A DNA stretch of 64,000 nt, taken from the NCBI GenBank assembly GCA_015066105.1, contig SVOY01000002.1:62001-126000 (forward strand), read 5' to 3'. The position numbers and the translations under genes are program-made. Below are positions 41,796 through 50,610 of the stretch, piece after piece. Position 1 is the stretch's first letter, and every line of letters starts with the position of its first letter. The DNA is from Oscillospiraceae bacterium. GTDB taxonomy: Bacteria > Bacillota > Clostridia > Oscillospirales > Acutalibacteraceae. The notes beneath the pieces are model-generated. The model did no database searches. It was not told the origin of the DNA and worked only from the letters and a program-made list of their open reading frames with translations.

Positions 41796-44180
41796 TTAAT
41801 CCGACTCTATGTCTTTATTTCTGAAATACACCGTCACAGCTGTACCTGATGATACAACACTGCCTTTTTCAACGCTCTGTCCGTAGGCCTCGCAGGCACC
41901 CTCGGCTGTGGGACCCGAAAAAATTATGTTAAGTGAGCTTTCGGCCGCAAGCATATTCGCCTCAGCCACGGTTTTACCCGTAAAATCGGGCACCTTAACC
42001 TCGTTATAGGTTTCCGCCTTGTCGGTATAAACCACAATCACACCGCCCTTTGGCACGCTCTGACCTGCCGCAGGATACTGTGAAACAACGGTTTCACCCT
42101 GACCTACCGTTCTGACGGTCAGCCCCTCATAAGAAGCAAGATTTTTCGCCTCCCACAAGGCCTTGCCCTCAAGAGACGGAGCACAGGCACTCACTCTTTC
42201 AAGCTCCTCTTCGGTGTACTGCGGCTCAACATCAAGATAGTCAAGGGTGCTTGCAAGCACCTCCTTTGCCACGGGAGCCGCAAGCGCACCGCCGCTTGTA
42301 ACATAGCCCGAGGGGCTGTCTACGCCTATGAGCACGGCAACCTCGGGGTCATCGGCCGGGGCAAAGCAAATGAAAGAGGCAATGTAGGTATTACTGCCCG
42401 AGTCAAGCTTTTGCGCCGTACCCGTTTTGCCCGCCACGCGGTAGCCCTCAAGGTAGGCATTCTTGCCCGTGCCCTCGCTTACAACGGACTCCATCATAGA
42501 GCAGACGGTTCTGCTTGTGCTTTCGCTTATAACGGTGCGCCTGACGGTGGGCTCTGTTTTTTCAATAAGGTTACCCTCGTTATCCGTTATGCCCGCCACA
42601 AGATAAGGCTTCATAAGCCTTCCCCCGTTGGCAATGGCGCAGACGGCGCTGATAAGCTGCAGGGGTGTTATTCTTACACTTTGACCGAAGGAGGTGCTTG
42701 CAAGGTCAACGATGCTCATTTTATCCCTTTTGTGCACAACGGATATGCTTTCGCCGGTCGCATCAATACCCGTCCTTTCGGTAAAGCCGAAGCGTTCAAA
42801 ATAATCGTAATAATTTTCCACACCGAGCTTCTGCCCGAGGGAGATAAAAAATGTGTTGCAGGAATTCATAAGACCCTCTCTGAGTGTCTGACTTCCGTGA
42901 GCACGGTGGTTTGCGCAGTGATAAACCGTGTCTGCAACACGGATGCTCGAGGTACAGTTATGCCCCGTTTTTTCCGTTGCAACGCCCTGCTCAAGGGCCG
43001 CCGCAAGGGTAAATATCTTAAAGGTGGAGCCGGGCTCATAGTTACTTGTGATACAAAAGCTGTTCCACTTTTCAAAAAGCAGCTCAGAGTATTTTTCGCT
43101 GTACTCCTTTGTGCCCTCGGTAAGTCCGTCAAGTGCGGCAAGCTCCTCAGAGGAAAGCACACGGGGATTGTTAAGATCAAAGTCCGGCTTATCGCTCATT
43201 GCGAGCACTGCACCGGTGTCAACATCCATAACAATGCCGTAAACACCCTTCGCCTTTGTGTCCGAAAGCGATTTTGAAAGAGCGTTTTCAAGAAAGGTCT
43301 GTATGTTTTTGTCAACGGTTAGCACAATACCGTTACCCTCCTCGGGGTCAATAAGAGTTTCGTAGCCCGACGGAATTTCATTTCCGCGCGAGTCTCTTGC
43401 AGAGAGAATTCTGCCCTCTTTACCCTTAAGGGTTTCGTTGTAGTAGCCCTCAAGGCCCGTTTCGCCGTCGCCGTCAGCGTTTACAACGCCGATAAGCGTT
43501 GAAGCAAAATTGTTTTCGGGATACCTTCTGACGTTATCGTTTTCATAAAAAAAATAATCTCTCAGGTCAAGGCTTTTATCGTCCGTGATACTGTAGGGCT
43601 CAGCGAAAAAGCTTTCAAGCTCCCCTCTTTTTTCCGTGCCCGTGTTTTTGCAAAGGCGCACGTTCGGGTTATCGCTTTTCATAAGAGCCTCTTTTATTTT
43701 TTCCTCTTTTTCACCCGTTATAACGGCCAGCCTTCCGGAAAGATAATTGAAGCAGGTCTCCTTAAGGTCGGGGTGCTTTTTAAAGGCAAGGTTCAGCTTA
43801 TAGCTGTTTACGCAAAGGTTCCACGAGGCCGTGCTCGTTACAAGCACATTCATATTGCAATCGTAAACCGAGCCCCTTACGCCTCTTATCACCGTATCGC
43901 GAAGCTGATTGTTTGCCGCAAGAGTGCGGTACTGCTCGCCCTTGACCGCCATAATATAAGCAACCCTGCCGAGACAGCCGAACAAAAGCACGGCTATCAT
44001 AAAAACCGCAAGGCTGATTGAACGGAAGCCGAAGGCTCCCCTTACTCTTCTTTTAACGCTGTCCTTTTCAAAGCGGTGCACACTTTTGCCGTTTTCAAGG
44101 TTTCTTTTTTGCAAGCTGTCAGCCCCCGGAATAAAAACTCTGAAAAAGTTAAAACAGGGGCTGCTTGAATGCACAGGCAT
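41796..44180 (-). CDS. Class B penicillin-binding protein with two PASTA domains (FtsI/SpoVD type)
   Basis: 794 residues. Cytoplasmic N-terminus, one membrane segment near 54-76, dimerisation domain to about 270, then transpeptidase: STFK (S385, K388), SCN near 438 and AGKTGTAQK near 587. Two PASTA domains fill the last 130 residues. It cross-links septal peptidoglycan with FtsW. SpoVD (cortex) has one PASTA and PBP2x two, so FtsI/PBP2x function is favoured by both count and location. The ATG at 44180 follows AAGGGA; a TTG at 44114 behind GGGGG is an alternative start. Confidence 0.9.
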   Translation of the reverse strand: MPVHSSSPCFNFFRVFIPGADSLQKRNLENGKSVHRFEKDSVKRRVRGAFGFRSISLAVFMIAVLLFGCLGRVAYIMAVKGEQYRTLAANNQLRDTVIRGVRGSVYDCNMNVLVTSTASWNLCVNSYKLNLAFKKHPDLKETCFNYLSGRLAVITGEKEEKIKEALMKSDNPNVRLCKNTGTEKRGELESFFAEPYSITDDKSLDLRDYFFYENDNVRRYPENNFASTLIGVVNADGDGETGLEGYYNETLKGKEGRILSARDSRGNEIPSGYETLIDPEEGNGIVLTVDKNIQTFLENALSKSLSDTKAKGVYGIVMDVDTGAVLAMSDKPDFDLNNPRVLSSEELAALDGLTEGTKEYSEKYSELLFEKWNSFCITSNYEPGSTFKIFTLAAALEQGVATEKTGHNCTSSIRVADTVYHCANHRAHGSQTLREGLMNSCNTFFISLGQKLGVENYYDYFERFGFTERTGIDATGESISVVHKRDKMSIVDLASTSFGQSVRITPLQLISAVCAIANGGRLMKPYLVAGITDNEGNLIEKTEPTVRRTVISESTSRTVCSMMESVVSEGTGKNAYLEGYRVAGKTGTAQKLDSGSNTYIASFICFAPADDPEVAVLIGVDSPSGYVTSGGALAAPVAKEVLASTLDYLDVEPQYTEEELERVSACAPSLEGKALWEAKNLASYEGLTVRTVGQGETVVSQYPAAGQSVPKGGVIVVYTDKAETYNEVKVPDFTGKTVAEANMLAAESSLNIIFSGPTAEGACEAYGQSVEKGSVVSSGTAVTVYFRNKDIESD

Positions 44181-44244
44181 AAAACAGTCCCTTGTTTAAA
44201 AATCCTTCTTTTTAAATATTATTCCGTCACGTTCGGTTTTATTA

Positions 44245-44691
44245 TTACTGAAGCTCACTCATATCAACCGAAAATTTTCTTTTTTCCGGAATTTTTTCCA
44301 AGCCGAGCTGTTTTTTAGCTATTTTATCAATATCCTGCTTGGCAAGTATGTTGTCAAGCTGAAGCTTCAGGTTGTTGTTTTCCTCAAGGCTCAGCTGATA
44401 CGCCGCATTCACGTCGGCCAATCTCTGTTCGGCGGCACGCAGCTGACTCTGACTTACAAGGGCCATGCTGATAACAGCAATAAAGGCCGCCGCAATGAGG
44501 GAGATTTTTGCAAGGGCAATTTTGAACTTTCTCTGATTTTCTTTGATTACCTGCTGCTTTGTTCTGCCGATACGGCGAAGCTCAGGCTGAGTGCTCTGAG
44601 GTCTCTGCTCCTTTTTCGGGGCAGCCTTAGGTGTTGCCTGAACAAGGTAGTCGTCATAAATATTATTATATTTCATTGCATACTGTGCCAT
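44245..44691 (-). CDS. ftsL: Cell division protein FtsL-like
   Basis: 148 residues: basic cytoplasmic tail, one membrane segment near 60-82 (ISLIAAAFIAVISMALV), then a coiled coil (RAAEQRLADVNAAYQLSLEENNNLKLQLDNI) and the IAKKQLGLEKI motif typical of FtsL/DivIC proteins. Low sequence conservation is normal for FtsL; position between rsmH and the class B PBP is diagnostic. Confidence 0.85.
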   Translation of the reverse strand: MAQYAMKYNNIYDDYLVQATPKAAPKKEQRPQSTQPELRRIGRTKQQVIKENQRKFKIALAKISLIAAAFIAVISMALVSQSQLRAAEQRLADVNAAYQLSLEENNNLKLQLDNILAKQDIDKIAKKQLGLEKIPEKRKFSVDMSELQ

Positions 44692-44735
44692 ACAGGCATC
44701 ACCTTTCCTTTCTTTTTAACGTACTTTATTTTAAT

Positions 44736-45665
44736 TCAGCGTAATTTTTTTATACTTCTGAGTGTTGCACTTCTTGAGCGGGGATTTCTTTCAATTTCAT
44801 CCTCGCCGGGCAAAAGCTTTCTGAACACAAGCTCACCCTCGGGAGTTTTGCCGCAAATGCAAATCGGTGCACTCTTAGGACACTCACAGCCCTTGCAGAA
44901 TTCCTGAAAGGCCTTTTTTACAATTCTGTCCTCAAGGGAGTGGAAGGTAATGATTGAAAGCCTTCCGTCCTTGTTGAGACAGCTGAACATATCACCTATT
45001 GTGCTCTCAAGCTTTTCAAGCTCGCCGTTTACCTCAAGCCTTATTGCCTGAAAGCAACGCCTTGCAGGGTGACCGCCCGTTCTTCTTGTTGCGGCGGGAA
45101 TAGCCTCTTTAATAAGCTCTGCAAGCTCGAGGGTGGTTTCAACGGGCTTTGTGCTTCTTGCATTCACAATGTTTTTTGCAATCCTCGGGGCAAACTTTTC
45201 TTCGCCGTAGATGCGGAAAATCCTCACAAGGTCCTTTTCACCGTAGGTGTTTACAACATCATAGGCGGAAAGGCCGGTTTTGCTCATTCGCATATCAAGG
45301 GGGGCATCGTTGTGAAGGGAAAAGCCTCTTTCAGCCTTGTCAAGCTGGTGCGAGGAAACGCCCAGGTCAGCCATTACGCCGTCAACCCTTTCAATGCCGA
45401 GGGAATCAAGAATGTGGCGAAGCGAAGAAAAATTATCGTGCACAACGGTAACATTTTTTTCGCCGCCTATTCTTTCTTTGATAATTTCTATTGCATCCGG
45501 GTCCTGGTCAATGGCAATGAGCCTGCCCGTACCCTCAAGGCGGTTTAATATTTCGCGGCTGTGGCCCGCACCGCCGCAGGTGCAGTCAACATAAATGCCG
45601 CCTTTTTCAACGTCAAGTGAATCAACCGTTTCCTTAAGAAGGACGCTTACGTGTGAAAACTCCAT
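44736..45665 (-). CDS. rsmH: 16S rRNA (cytosine1402-N4)-methyltransferase
   Basis: 309 residues from the ATG at 45665 (AGAGGA nine bases upstream; two bases after the mraZ stop). Canonical RsmH: HVSVLLKETVDSL, VDCTCGGAGHSREIL, ADLGVSSHQLDKAERGFS, RRCFQAIRLEVNGE and TFHSLEDRIVKKAF. It methylates C1402 in the ribosomal P site. This is the true dcw copy; the protein at 12327-13406 is a diverged paralogue. Confidence 0.96.
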   Translation of the reverse strand: MEFSHVSVLLKETVDSLDVEKGGIYVDCTCGGAGHSREILNRLEGTGRLIAIDQDPDAIEIIKERIGGEKNVTVVHDNFSSLRHILDSLGIERVDGVMADLGVSSHQLDKAERGFSLHNDAPLDMRMSKTGLSAYDVVNTYGEKDLVRIFRIYGEEKFAPRIAKNIVNARSTKPVETTLELAELIKEAIPAATRRTGGHPARRCFQAIRLEVNGELEKLESTIGDMFSCLNKDGRLSIITFHSLEDRIVKKAFQEFCKGCECPKSAPICICGKTPEGELVFRKLLPGEDEIERNPRSRSATLRSIKKLR

Positions 45666-45667
45666 AA

Positions 45668-46162
45668 TCAATCATCCTCTTCGGTGTCAAGGAATTTACC
45701 CTCGCCCAGAAGCTGACGGTAAACTGTTTCCTCTTTTTCAACGGCCTGCTCATCTGCAGAATTGCCCTGACACATTTTTTCAAGGTAGCTGTCATAGGCC
45801 TCGGGGCTCATAACCTCAACATAGGTGCCGAAGCCCACAAAGATACAGCGCTTTTCAAGGCCTGCCTTTTTGGAAAGCACGGAGCCTATTGTAATTCTGC
45901 CCTGGTTATCAACGGTTGCCTCGTCGGTGCCGAGATAAATCTGCGCAAGAAGATTTCTCTTTTTTGCAAGGTTTGAAATACCCTTTACGGGCTCTTCAAA
46001 CTGTGCCTTGAATTCGCTCTTGCTGTAAAGCTGAATTGAGGGGTACTTTTCTGACGGGTAAAGCTTGTAGTAAAAGCTTTCGCCTAATTCTTCACGGAAT
46101 TTTGCAGGAACAAAAACTCTGTTTTTGCTGTCCAAATTATGCTCAAAGGTTCCGATAAACAT
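45668..46162 (-). CDS. mraZ: Transcriptional regulator MraZ
   Basis: 164 residues from the ATG at 46162 (AGAGG seven bases before). Two SpoVT/AbrB-like halves: MFIGTFEHNLDSKNRVFVPAKFREEL and the later IYLGTDEATVDNQGRITIGSVL. MraZ binds repeats in its own promoter and controls the dcw operon. It is the first gene of the cluster, with a consensus promoter and candidate MraZ boxes upstream. The C-terminus carries an acidic extension ending TEEDD. Confidence 0.95.
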   Translation of the reverse strand: MFIGTFEHNLDSKNRVFVPAKFREELGESFYYKLYPSEKYPSIQLYSKSEFKAQFEEPVKGISNLAKKRNLLAQIYLGTDEATVDNQGRITIGSVLSKKAGLEKRCIFVGFGTYVEVMSPEAYDSYLEKMCQGNSADEQAVEKEETVYRQLLGEGKFLDTEEDD

Positions 46163-46213
46163 AAAAGCACCTCTCTTTCTCAAAAATCACAAAAGAAGCG
46201 GAGACGGATTTTT

Positions 46214-46262
46214 CACCACGAAAAACCACAAATCCACTCTGAGATTTACCAATTCACCACTT
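46214..46262 (-). promoter_or_regulatory. Candidate MraZ-binding repeats in the mraZ leader
   Basis: On the minus strand four GTGG cores plus a TTGG lie within about 45 bases, spaced 8, 15, 8 and 10 bases. MraZ proteins bind clustered short direct repeats downstream of their own promoter; the match here is by position and core, not by a proven consensus. Confidence 0.45.
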
Positions 46263-46274
46263 TTGTGTGCTTTT

Positions 46275-46303
46275 ATTATAATATTACAAGTTTTAAATGT
46301 CAA
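46275..46303 (-). promoter_or_regulatory. Consensus promoter of the dcw cluster
   Basis: Perfect minus-strand -35 TTGACA (46298-46303), 17-base spacer, perfect -10 TATAAT (46275-46280), about 110 bases upstream of mraZ. Confidence 0.85.
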
Positions 46304-46351
46304 TGGGTAAATATAAGTTTTTGAAGTTTTTTTTGCGAAATTCGAGCATAA

Positions 46352-46664
46352 AAATAAGAGGATACGGCATTCGCCGACACCACGTAAGGCAGTGTTTGTT
46401 TCTCGAACAAAATTCCCCGTATTTTTGCCAAAAGCCTCGCAAGGCGACAGCCTTGCTGCGTTTTGTGGCTTCAATACAAGAAATTTTCAGTTCTTACGAA
46501 ACTGCGAAGCACTTTAAAATGCGAAATAGCTTTGCAAGAAAAGGCAAAAATCACCGATAATGCTGACGCATATCGGTGATTTTTAACGCATTATTGTGAA
46601 GTTATTTCGCTTTTTAAAGAAATACTGCCTTACGTGGTGTCGGCGTTACCGTGTCCTCTCATTT
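46352..46664. mobile_element. 313-bp MITE-like element with about 46-bp imperfect terminal inverted repeats
   Basis: Left end 46352-46397 and right end 46618-46664 are inverted copies with a few mismatches and one indel; 46373-46393 and 46624-46644 pair perfectly over 21 bases. Inside are a GC-rich imperfect hairpin around GCAAGGC/GCCTTGC (46439-46456) and a perfect 14-bp hairpin at 46546-46559/46571-46584. No plausible protein is encoded and no target duplication is evident. It fills the gap between metH and the mraZ promoter and probably ends metH transcripts. With the mraZ leader this accounts for the only gene-free stretch above 300 bp in the window (46163-46686). Confidence 0.6.
46546..46584 (-). 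terminator. Hairpin likely terminating metH transcription
   Basis: AAAAATCACCGATA / TATCGGTGATTTTT with an 11-base loop, inside the inverted-repeat element. On the minus strand it is followed by GCCTTTTC and lies about 100 bases past the metH stop. Confidence 0.65.
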
Positions 46665-46686
46665 GTTTGGTGTTCACTTTTACATA

Positions 46687-49065
46687 TTAATTGGCGTCAG
46701 AAGCAATTCTAACCGTATCCATTGCGTCCCTTGCATAATAGGTTGCGCCTATCATATCGGCATATTCCTGAGTGAGCACCGCGCCGCCGACAATAGTTTT
46801 AACCCACGGGGCTTCCTTTTTCAAAAGCTCTACAGTTTCCTTCATTGCCTCAACAGTTGTTGTCATAAGTGCGGAAAGGCCTACAATTTTTGCATCGCTT
46901 TGCTTTACCGCCTCAAGCACAGCTTCGGGGGCAACATCCTTGCCAAGGTCAATAACCTCAAAGCCGTAGTTTGAAAGAAGCACCTTTACAATATTCTTGC
47001 CGATATCGTGAATATCGCCCTTTACTGTGGCAATGACGATTTTGCCCTTGCTTTCGCCTTTTTTGTCACCCATTTTTTCCTTGACCGCATCAAAGGCACG
47101 GCTTGCCGCCTCGGCACTCATAAGAAGCTGAGGAAGATATACTGTCTTTTTTTCAAAGCCTGCGCCCACCTCATCAAGGGCGGGAATGATTTTTTCGTTG
47201 ATAACCGCCATCGGGTCGGCCTTTTCAAGCAAAGCCCTTGCCCTTTCATAGGCGGGCTCACGCATACCCTTGACTATTGCATAAACAAGGTCATCGGAGC
47301 CTTCGTTTTGTACCGGGGTTTCTTTTTTAACGGCGGTCATTTCATTTTCCGCCGCAAAGGCGATATAACCTACACAGCCCTCATCAAGTCCCTTAAGCGC
47401 CCTGAAGCTGTGATAAGCCTGCATCATCGCCACGGAATCCGGGTTCATTATAGCGCAGTCGAGTCCCCTTTCAAGGGCAAGTGCAAAAAAGAAGGAGTTT
47501 GCAACAACCCTCTGCGGAAGACCGAAGGAAATGTTTGAAACACCGAGACTCGTTTTTACACCGAGCTCGTTTTTTATAAGCTCAACGCTTTCAAGCGTGA
47601 CCCTTCCGCTGTTTTTATCCGAGGAAACCGCCATTGCAAGGGGGTCAACAATAATATCCTTACGGCTGATGCCCTGCTTTTCACACTCAAGCACGATTTT
47701 TCTTGCTATATCGAGTCTGCCCCGTGCTGTATCGGGAATACCCTTTTCGTCAATGGTGAGAGCAATAAGCACGCCGCCGTACTTTTTAACAAGCGGCAGT
47801 ATCTGTCTTAAGCTTTCCTCTTTGCCGTTGACGGAATTGATAAGGGGCTTGCCGTTATAAAGGCGCATTGCCTTTTCAAGTGAGGAGGCTCTTACCGAGT
47901 CAAGCTGCAAGGGCAAATCAAGCACTGCCTGCAAAGCCTTCACACTGTCAGAGAGCATTTTATCCTCGTCAATTTCGGGCAGACCTACATTGACATCAAG
48001 TATATGCGCACCCTTTTCCTGCTGCTTAACACCCTCGTTTACAATGTAATCAATGTCCCCTCTTCTTAAAGCTTCCTTGAATTTAGGCTTACCCGTGGGG
48101 TTTATTCTTTCACCGATTAAAACGGGCTCAACGCCTATTTCAACAGCGTGGGTATAAGAGGAAACAAAGGTGTTATTCTTCTCGCAGGGCTTTACAAAGG
48201 GAATATCCTTTGTTTTTTCAACGGTTTTTTTAATATATTCTGGAGTTGTGCCGCAGCATCCGCCGAGAATACCGACACCCGCCTTTGCAATCTCTGCCAT
48301 TATGTCTGAAAACTCCTCGGCATCAACATCAAAAACGGTTTTACCGTTTTCACTGCGCGGCAGACCTGCGTTGGGGCTTACTGTAACGGGCAGTGAGGAA
48401 TATTTTATGTAATCGGCAATTACGGGGAGCATCTGACGCGGACCCAGGGAGCAGTTCATACCTATAGCATCAACGCCCAGACTCTCAAGCATGGCAATCA
48501 TCGCCTTTGCATCGGCACCCGTCATAAGCTTGCCTCTTTCATCAAAAACATTGCTTACAACAACGGGAAGTGAGGAGCCCTCCTTTGCACCGAGGACCGC
48601 CGCCTTTGTTTCATAGCTGTCGTTCATTGTTTCAATTATGATAAGGTCGGCTCCGTTTTTTTCGCCCTCCCGTGCAACCTCACAAAAGGCGGCAACCGCC
48701 TGCTCAAAGCCGAGGTCGCCTAAGGGCTCAAGCATTCTGCCCGTAGGGCCCATATCAAGGGCAACAAAGCATTTTTCTTTTTCGCCGTCAAAAAGCTCAA
48801 CGGCTTTTTTCGCATTTTTAACGGCCGCGGCAATATAATCGGCGTAGCCTTCAGTTTTAAGCGGATTTGCGCCGAAGGTGTTTGCAGAGATTATGTTACT
48901 GCCCGCCTTAAGATAATCAAGATGAATTTCCGTTACGGCATCAGCGTGAGTTATGTTCCACTCCTCGGGCTTTTCCCCTGCCTTAAGTCCCTTTGCCTGC
49001 AAAAGCGTGCCCATACCCCCGTCAAAATAAAGGCGTTCTTCTTCAAATAATTTTCTTATATCCAT
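46687..49065 (-). CDS. metH: Cobalamin-dependent methionine synthase lacking the activation domain
   Basis: 792 residues from the ATG at 49065 (GGAGGAATAAT upstream). Domains: homocysteine-binding barrel (1 to about 300, zinc GGCCGT motif), methyltetrahydrofolate barrel (about 310-570), B12 cap (about 590-670) and B12 domain with the DIHDIG cobalt-ligand His. It transfers methyl from methyl-folate to homocysteine. The SAM-binding reactivation domain of the 1,200-residue E. coli enzyme is absent here but is encoded separately by the gene just upstream (49067-49675). Confidence 0.94.
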   Translation of the reverse strand: MDIRKLFEEERLYFDGGMGTLLQAKGLKAGEKPEEWNITHADAVTEIHLDYLKAGSNIISANTFGANPLKTEGYADYIAAAVKNAKKAVELFDGEKEKCFVALDMGPTGRMLEPLGDLGFEQAVAAFCEVAREGEKNGADLIIIETMNDSYETKAAVLGAKEGSSLPVVVSNVFDERGKLMTGADAKAMIAMLESLGVDAIGMNCSLGPRQMLPVIADYIKYSSLPVTVSPNAGLPRSENGKTVFDVDAEEFSDIMAEIAKAGVGILGGCCGTTPEYIKKTVEKTKDIPFVKPCEKNNTFVSSYTHAVEIGVEPVLIGERINPTGKPKFKEALRRGDIDYIVNEGVKQQEKGAHILDVNVGLPEIDEDKMLSDSVKALQAVLDLPLQLDSVRASSLEKAMRLYNGKPLINSVNGKEESLRQILPLVKKYGGVLIALTIDEKGIPDTARGRLDIARKIVLECEKQGISRKDIIVDPLAMAVSSDKNSGRVTLESVELIKNELGVKTSLGVSNISFGLPQRVVANSFFFALALERGLDCAIMNPDSVAMMQAYHSFRALKGLDEGCVGYIAFAAENEMTAVKKETPVQNEGSDDLVYAIVKGMREPAYERARALLEKADPMAVINEKIIPALDEVGAGFEKKTVYLPQLLMSAEAASRAFDAVKEKMGDKKGESKGKIVIATVKGDIHDIGKNIVKVLLSNYGFEVIDLGKDVAPEAVLEAVKQSDAKIVGLSALMTTTVEAMKETVELLKKEAPWVKTIVGGAVLTQEYADMIGATYYARDAMDTVRIASDAN

Positions 49066-49066
49066 A

Positions 49067-49675
49067 TTATTCCTCCACCACACCGATAAAAGCCGTTACG
49101 GATTTAACGGGTGTCATAAAAAACGAATCCGTCAGGGTTATTCCCAGGCGTTTTTCCGCATCAAGGTAGTCGATAATTTCCCTTTGATGCTTCAATTCAA
49201 CTCCGCCGTAGCCGGGGCTGAAGCGGGGCCTTGTTTTTTTGCCGTCGGCTATTTTTTCATTTATCAAGTCGCACCAGCATTCAACAAGCGAAGAGCCTGC
49301 CGCATTTATCACCATTGCCTTTACGGCATCAAGGTGCTTATATTTAACAAGCAGTCTGTCTATGCCTATGCCTGCCGTTGCGGCAAAAACATAAGCCGAT
49401 TTACAGCCCTCAAGGTTTTTACACAGCGCGGCACTTTTAATTTCGCCGAAATCAAAGCAGACCGTATCCTCACCCTTGAAGAAAACACTGCTTTTACGCC
49501 ACACGGCCTTTGGTGCGGCCTCCTTTTTCACAAGGCACTCACATTCTTCATAAACACGGTCAAGCTCACTGCTTCCGTCATCAGCCTTACAACCCATAAA
49601 GCGGTAAGCCTGTTTTTTGTCGCAGTGTGCCTCCTGCCCGGAGCAGGAGCAGTAGCAGATTATATTATCACTCAT
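49067..49675 (-). CDS. Stand-alone MetH reactivation-domain protein
   Basis: 202 residues from the ATG at 49675; TTG and GTG codons 18-21 bases upstream are possible alternative starts. The signature RPRFSPGYGG (near residue 159), the segment AATAGIGIDRLLVKY and the C-terminal LTDSFFMTPVKSVTAFIG belong to the AdoMet-binding activation domain of methionine synthase, which restores oxidised cob(II)alamin. An N-terminal Cys-rich stretch (CYCSCSGQEAHC) is extra. The metH start follows its stop directly, supporting a complex made from the same transcript. Confidence 0.85.
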   Translation of the reverse strand: MSDNIICYCSCSGQEAHCDKKQAYRFMGCKADDGSSELDRVYEECECLVKKEAAPKAVWRKSSVFFKGEDTVCFDFGEIKSAALCKNLEGCKSAYVFAATAGIGIDRLLVKYKHLDAVKAMVINAAGSSLVECWCDLINEKIADGKKTRPRFSPGYGGVELKHQREIIDYLDAEKRLGITLTDSFFMTPVKSVTAFIGVVEE

Positions 49676-49725
49676 AATTAACAGATTGCTCACCAACTTT
49701 CATTAGTGGGCACCTTTCGTTTTTA

Positions 49726-50589
49726 TTATTTTATTATCGCACTGATATTCTCCATAATCTTCTGCGCTATGTCAGGCTTGTTCATAGAGTAAACGTGCAC
49801 CGCCCTTACGCCGTTTGCATAAAGGTCAATTATCTGCTCGGTGGCATAGGCAATACCTGCCTGCTTCATGGCTTCGGGGTTGTCACCGTAACGGTCAACG
49901 ATTCTTATGAAGCGTTGAGGAAGTGCCGAGCCGGATATGCGGCAGATGCGCTTTATTGACTTTGGATTTGTCACGGGCATAATACCTGCAACTACGGGAA
50001 CGTCAATGCCCGCTTTTCTCGCCCTGTAAATGAAGTTGTAAAGCAGGTTGTTGTCAAAAAACATCTGTGTTGTAAGAAATTCACAGCCTGCATCAACCTT
50101 TTCCTTAAGTCGCTTTATATCCTCAATGGAATTAGGGCTTTCGGGATGACTTTCGGGATAGCATGCACCGCCTATGCAAAAGCCGCCGAATTCCTTAATT
50201 TCACGTGTAAGCTCACTTGCATAGTGGTAGTCAAGGTGGTCCTTTTCCATACCGTCGGGCATATCACCTCTCAAAGCAAGGATATTCTCAATACCCTTTG
50301 ATTTGAGAAGTTCCAGCTGCTTATGAATCTCAGCCTTTGTTGAGGAAACGCAGGTAAGGTGAGCAAGCACGGGAACATCGTACTTATCCTGCAGATTGCC
50401 TGCAATGTCAGCCGTAAACTGTGATGTGCCGCCGCCTGCACCATAGGTAACGGACATAAAGTCGGGGTTCTGCACCGCAATTTTTTCCGTTGCAATTCTC
50501 ACCACCTCAAAGTTATCCGTTGTTTTCGGCGGAAAAACCTCCATGGAAAGGGTCGGCTTTTCACTTTTGATTATATCGATTATTTTCAC
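49726..50589 (-). CDS. metF: Methylenetetrahydrofolate reductase
   Basis: 287 residues, GTG start at 50589 with AAGGAA upstream. FAD-binding barrel motifs: SMEVFPPKTTDNFE, VTYGAGGGTSQFTADIA, LAHLTCVSSTK, LALRGDMPDG and a QMFFDNNLLYNF segment. It makes 5-methyl-THF, the methyl donor for metH downstream. Only 21 bases separate it from the UPF0210 gene upstream. Confidence 0.95.
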   Translation of the reverse strand: MKIIDIIKSEKPTLSMEVFPPKTTDNFEVVRIATEKIAVQNPDFMSVTYGAGGGTSQFTADIAGNLQDKYDVPVLAHLTCVSSTKAEIHKQLELLKSKGIENILALRGDMPDGMEKDHLDYHYASELTREIKEFGGFCIGGACYPESHPESPNSIEDIKRLKEKVDAGCEFLTTQMFFDNNLLYNFIYRARKAGIDVPVVAGIMPVTNPKSIKRICRISGSALPQRFIRIVDRYGDNPEAMKQAGIAYATEQIIDLYANGVRAVHVYSMNKPDIAQKIMENISAIIK

Positions 50590-50610
50590 GTTGATTCCTT
50601 CTTTATTAAA

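Noticed and set aside
42411..43277. 288-codon plus-strand frame opposite the PASTA penicillin-binding protein
   Set aside because: Antisense shadow; translated sequence has no recognisable family and the opposite strand encodes the transpeptidase motifs.
46187..46560. Short frames of 87-95 codons across the 46.2-46.6 kb gap
   Set aside because: They cross the promoter, GTGG repeats and inverted-repeat element, lack ribosome sites and have no family resemblance.
50590..50610. Search for an S-box, T-box or B12 riboswitch before metF
   Set aside because: The 21-bp gap is too short, and the leader upstream of the ACT gene shows no such motifs.
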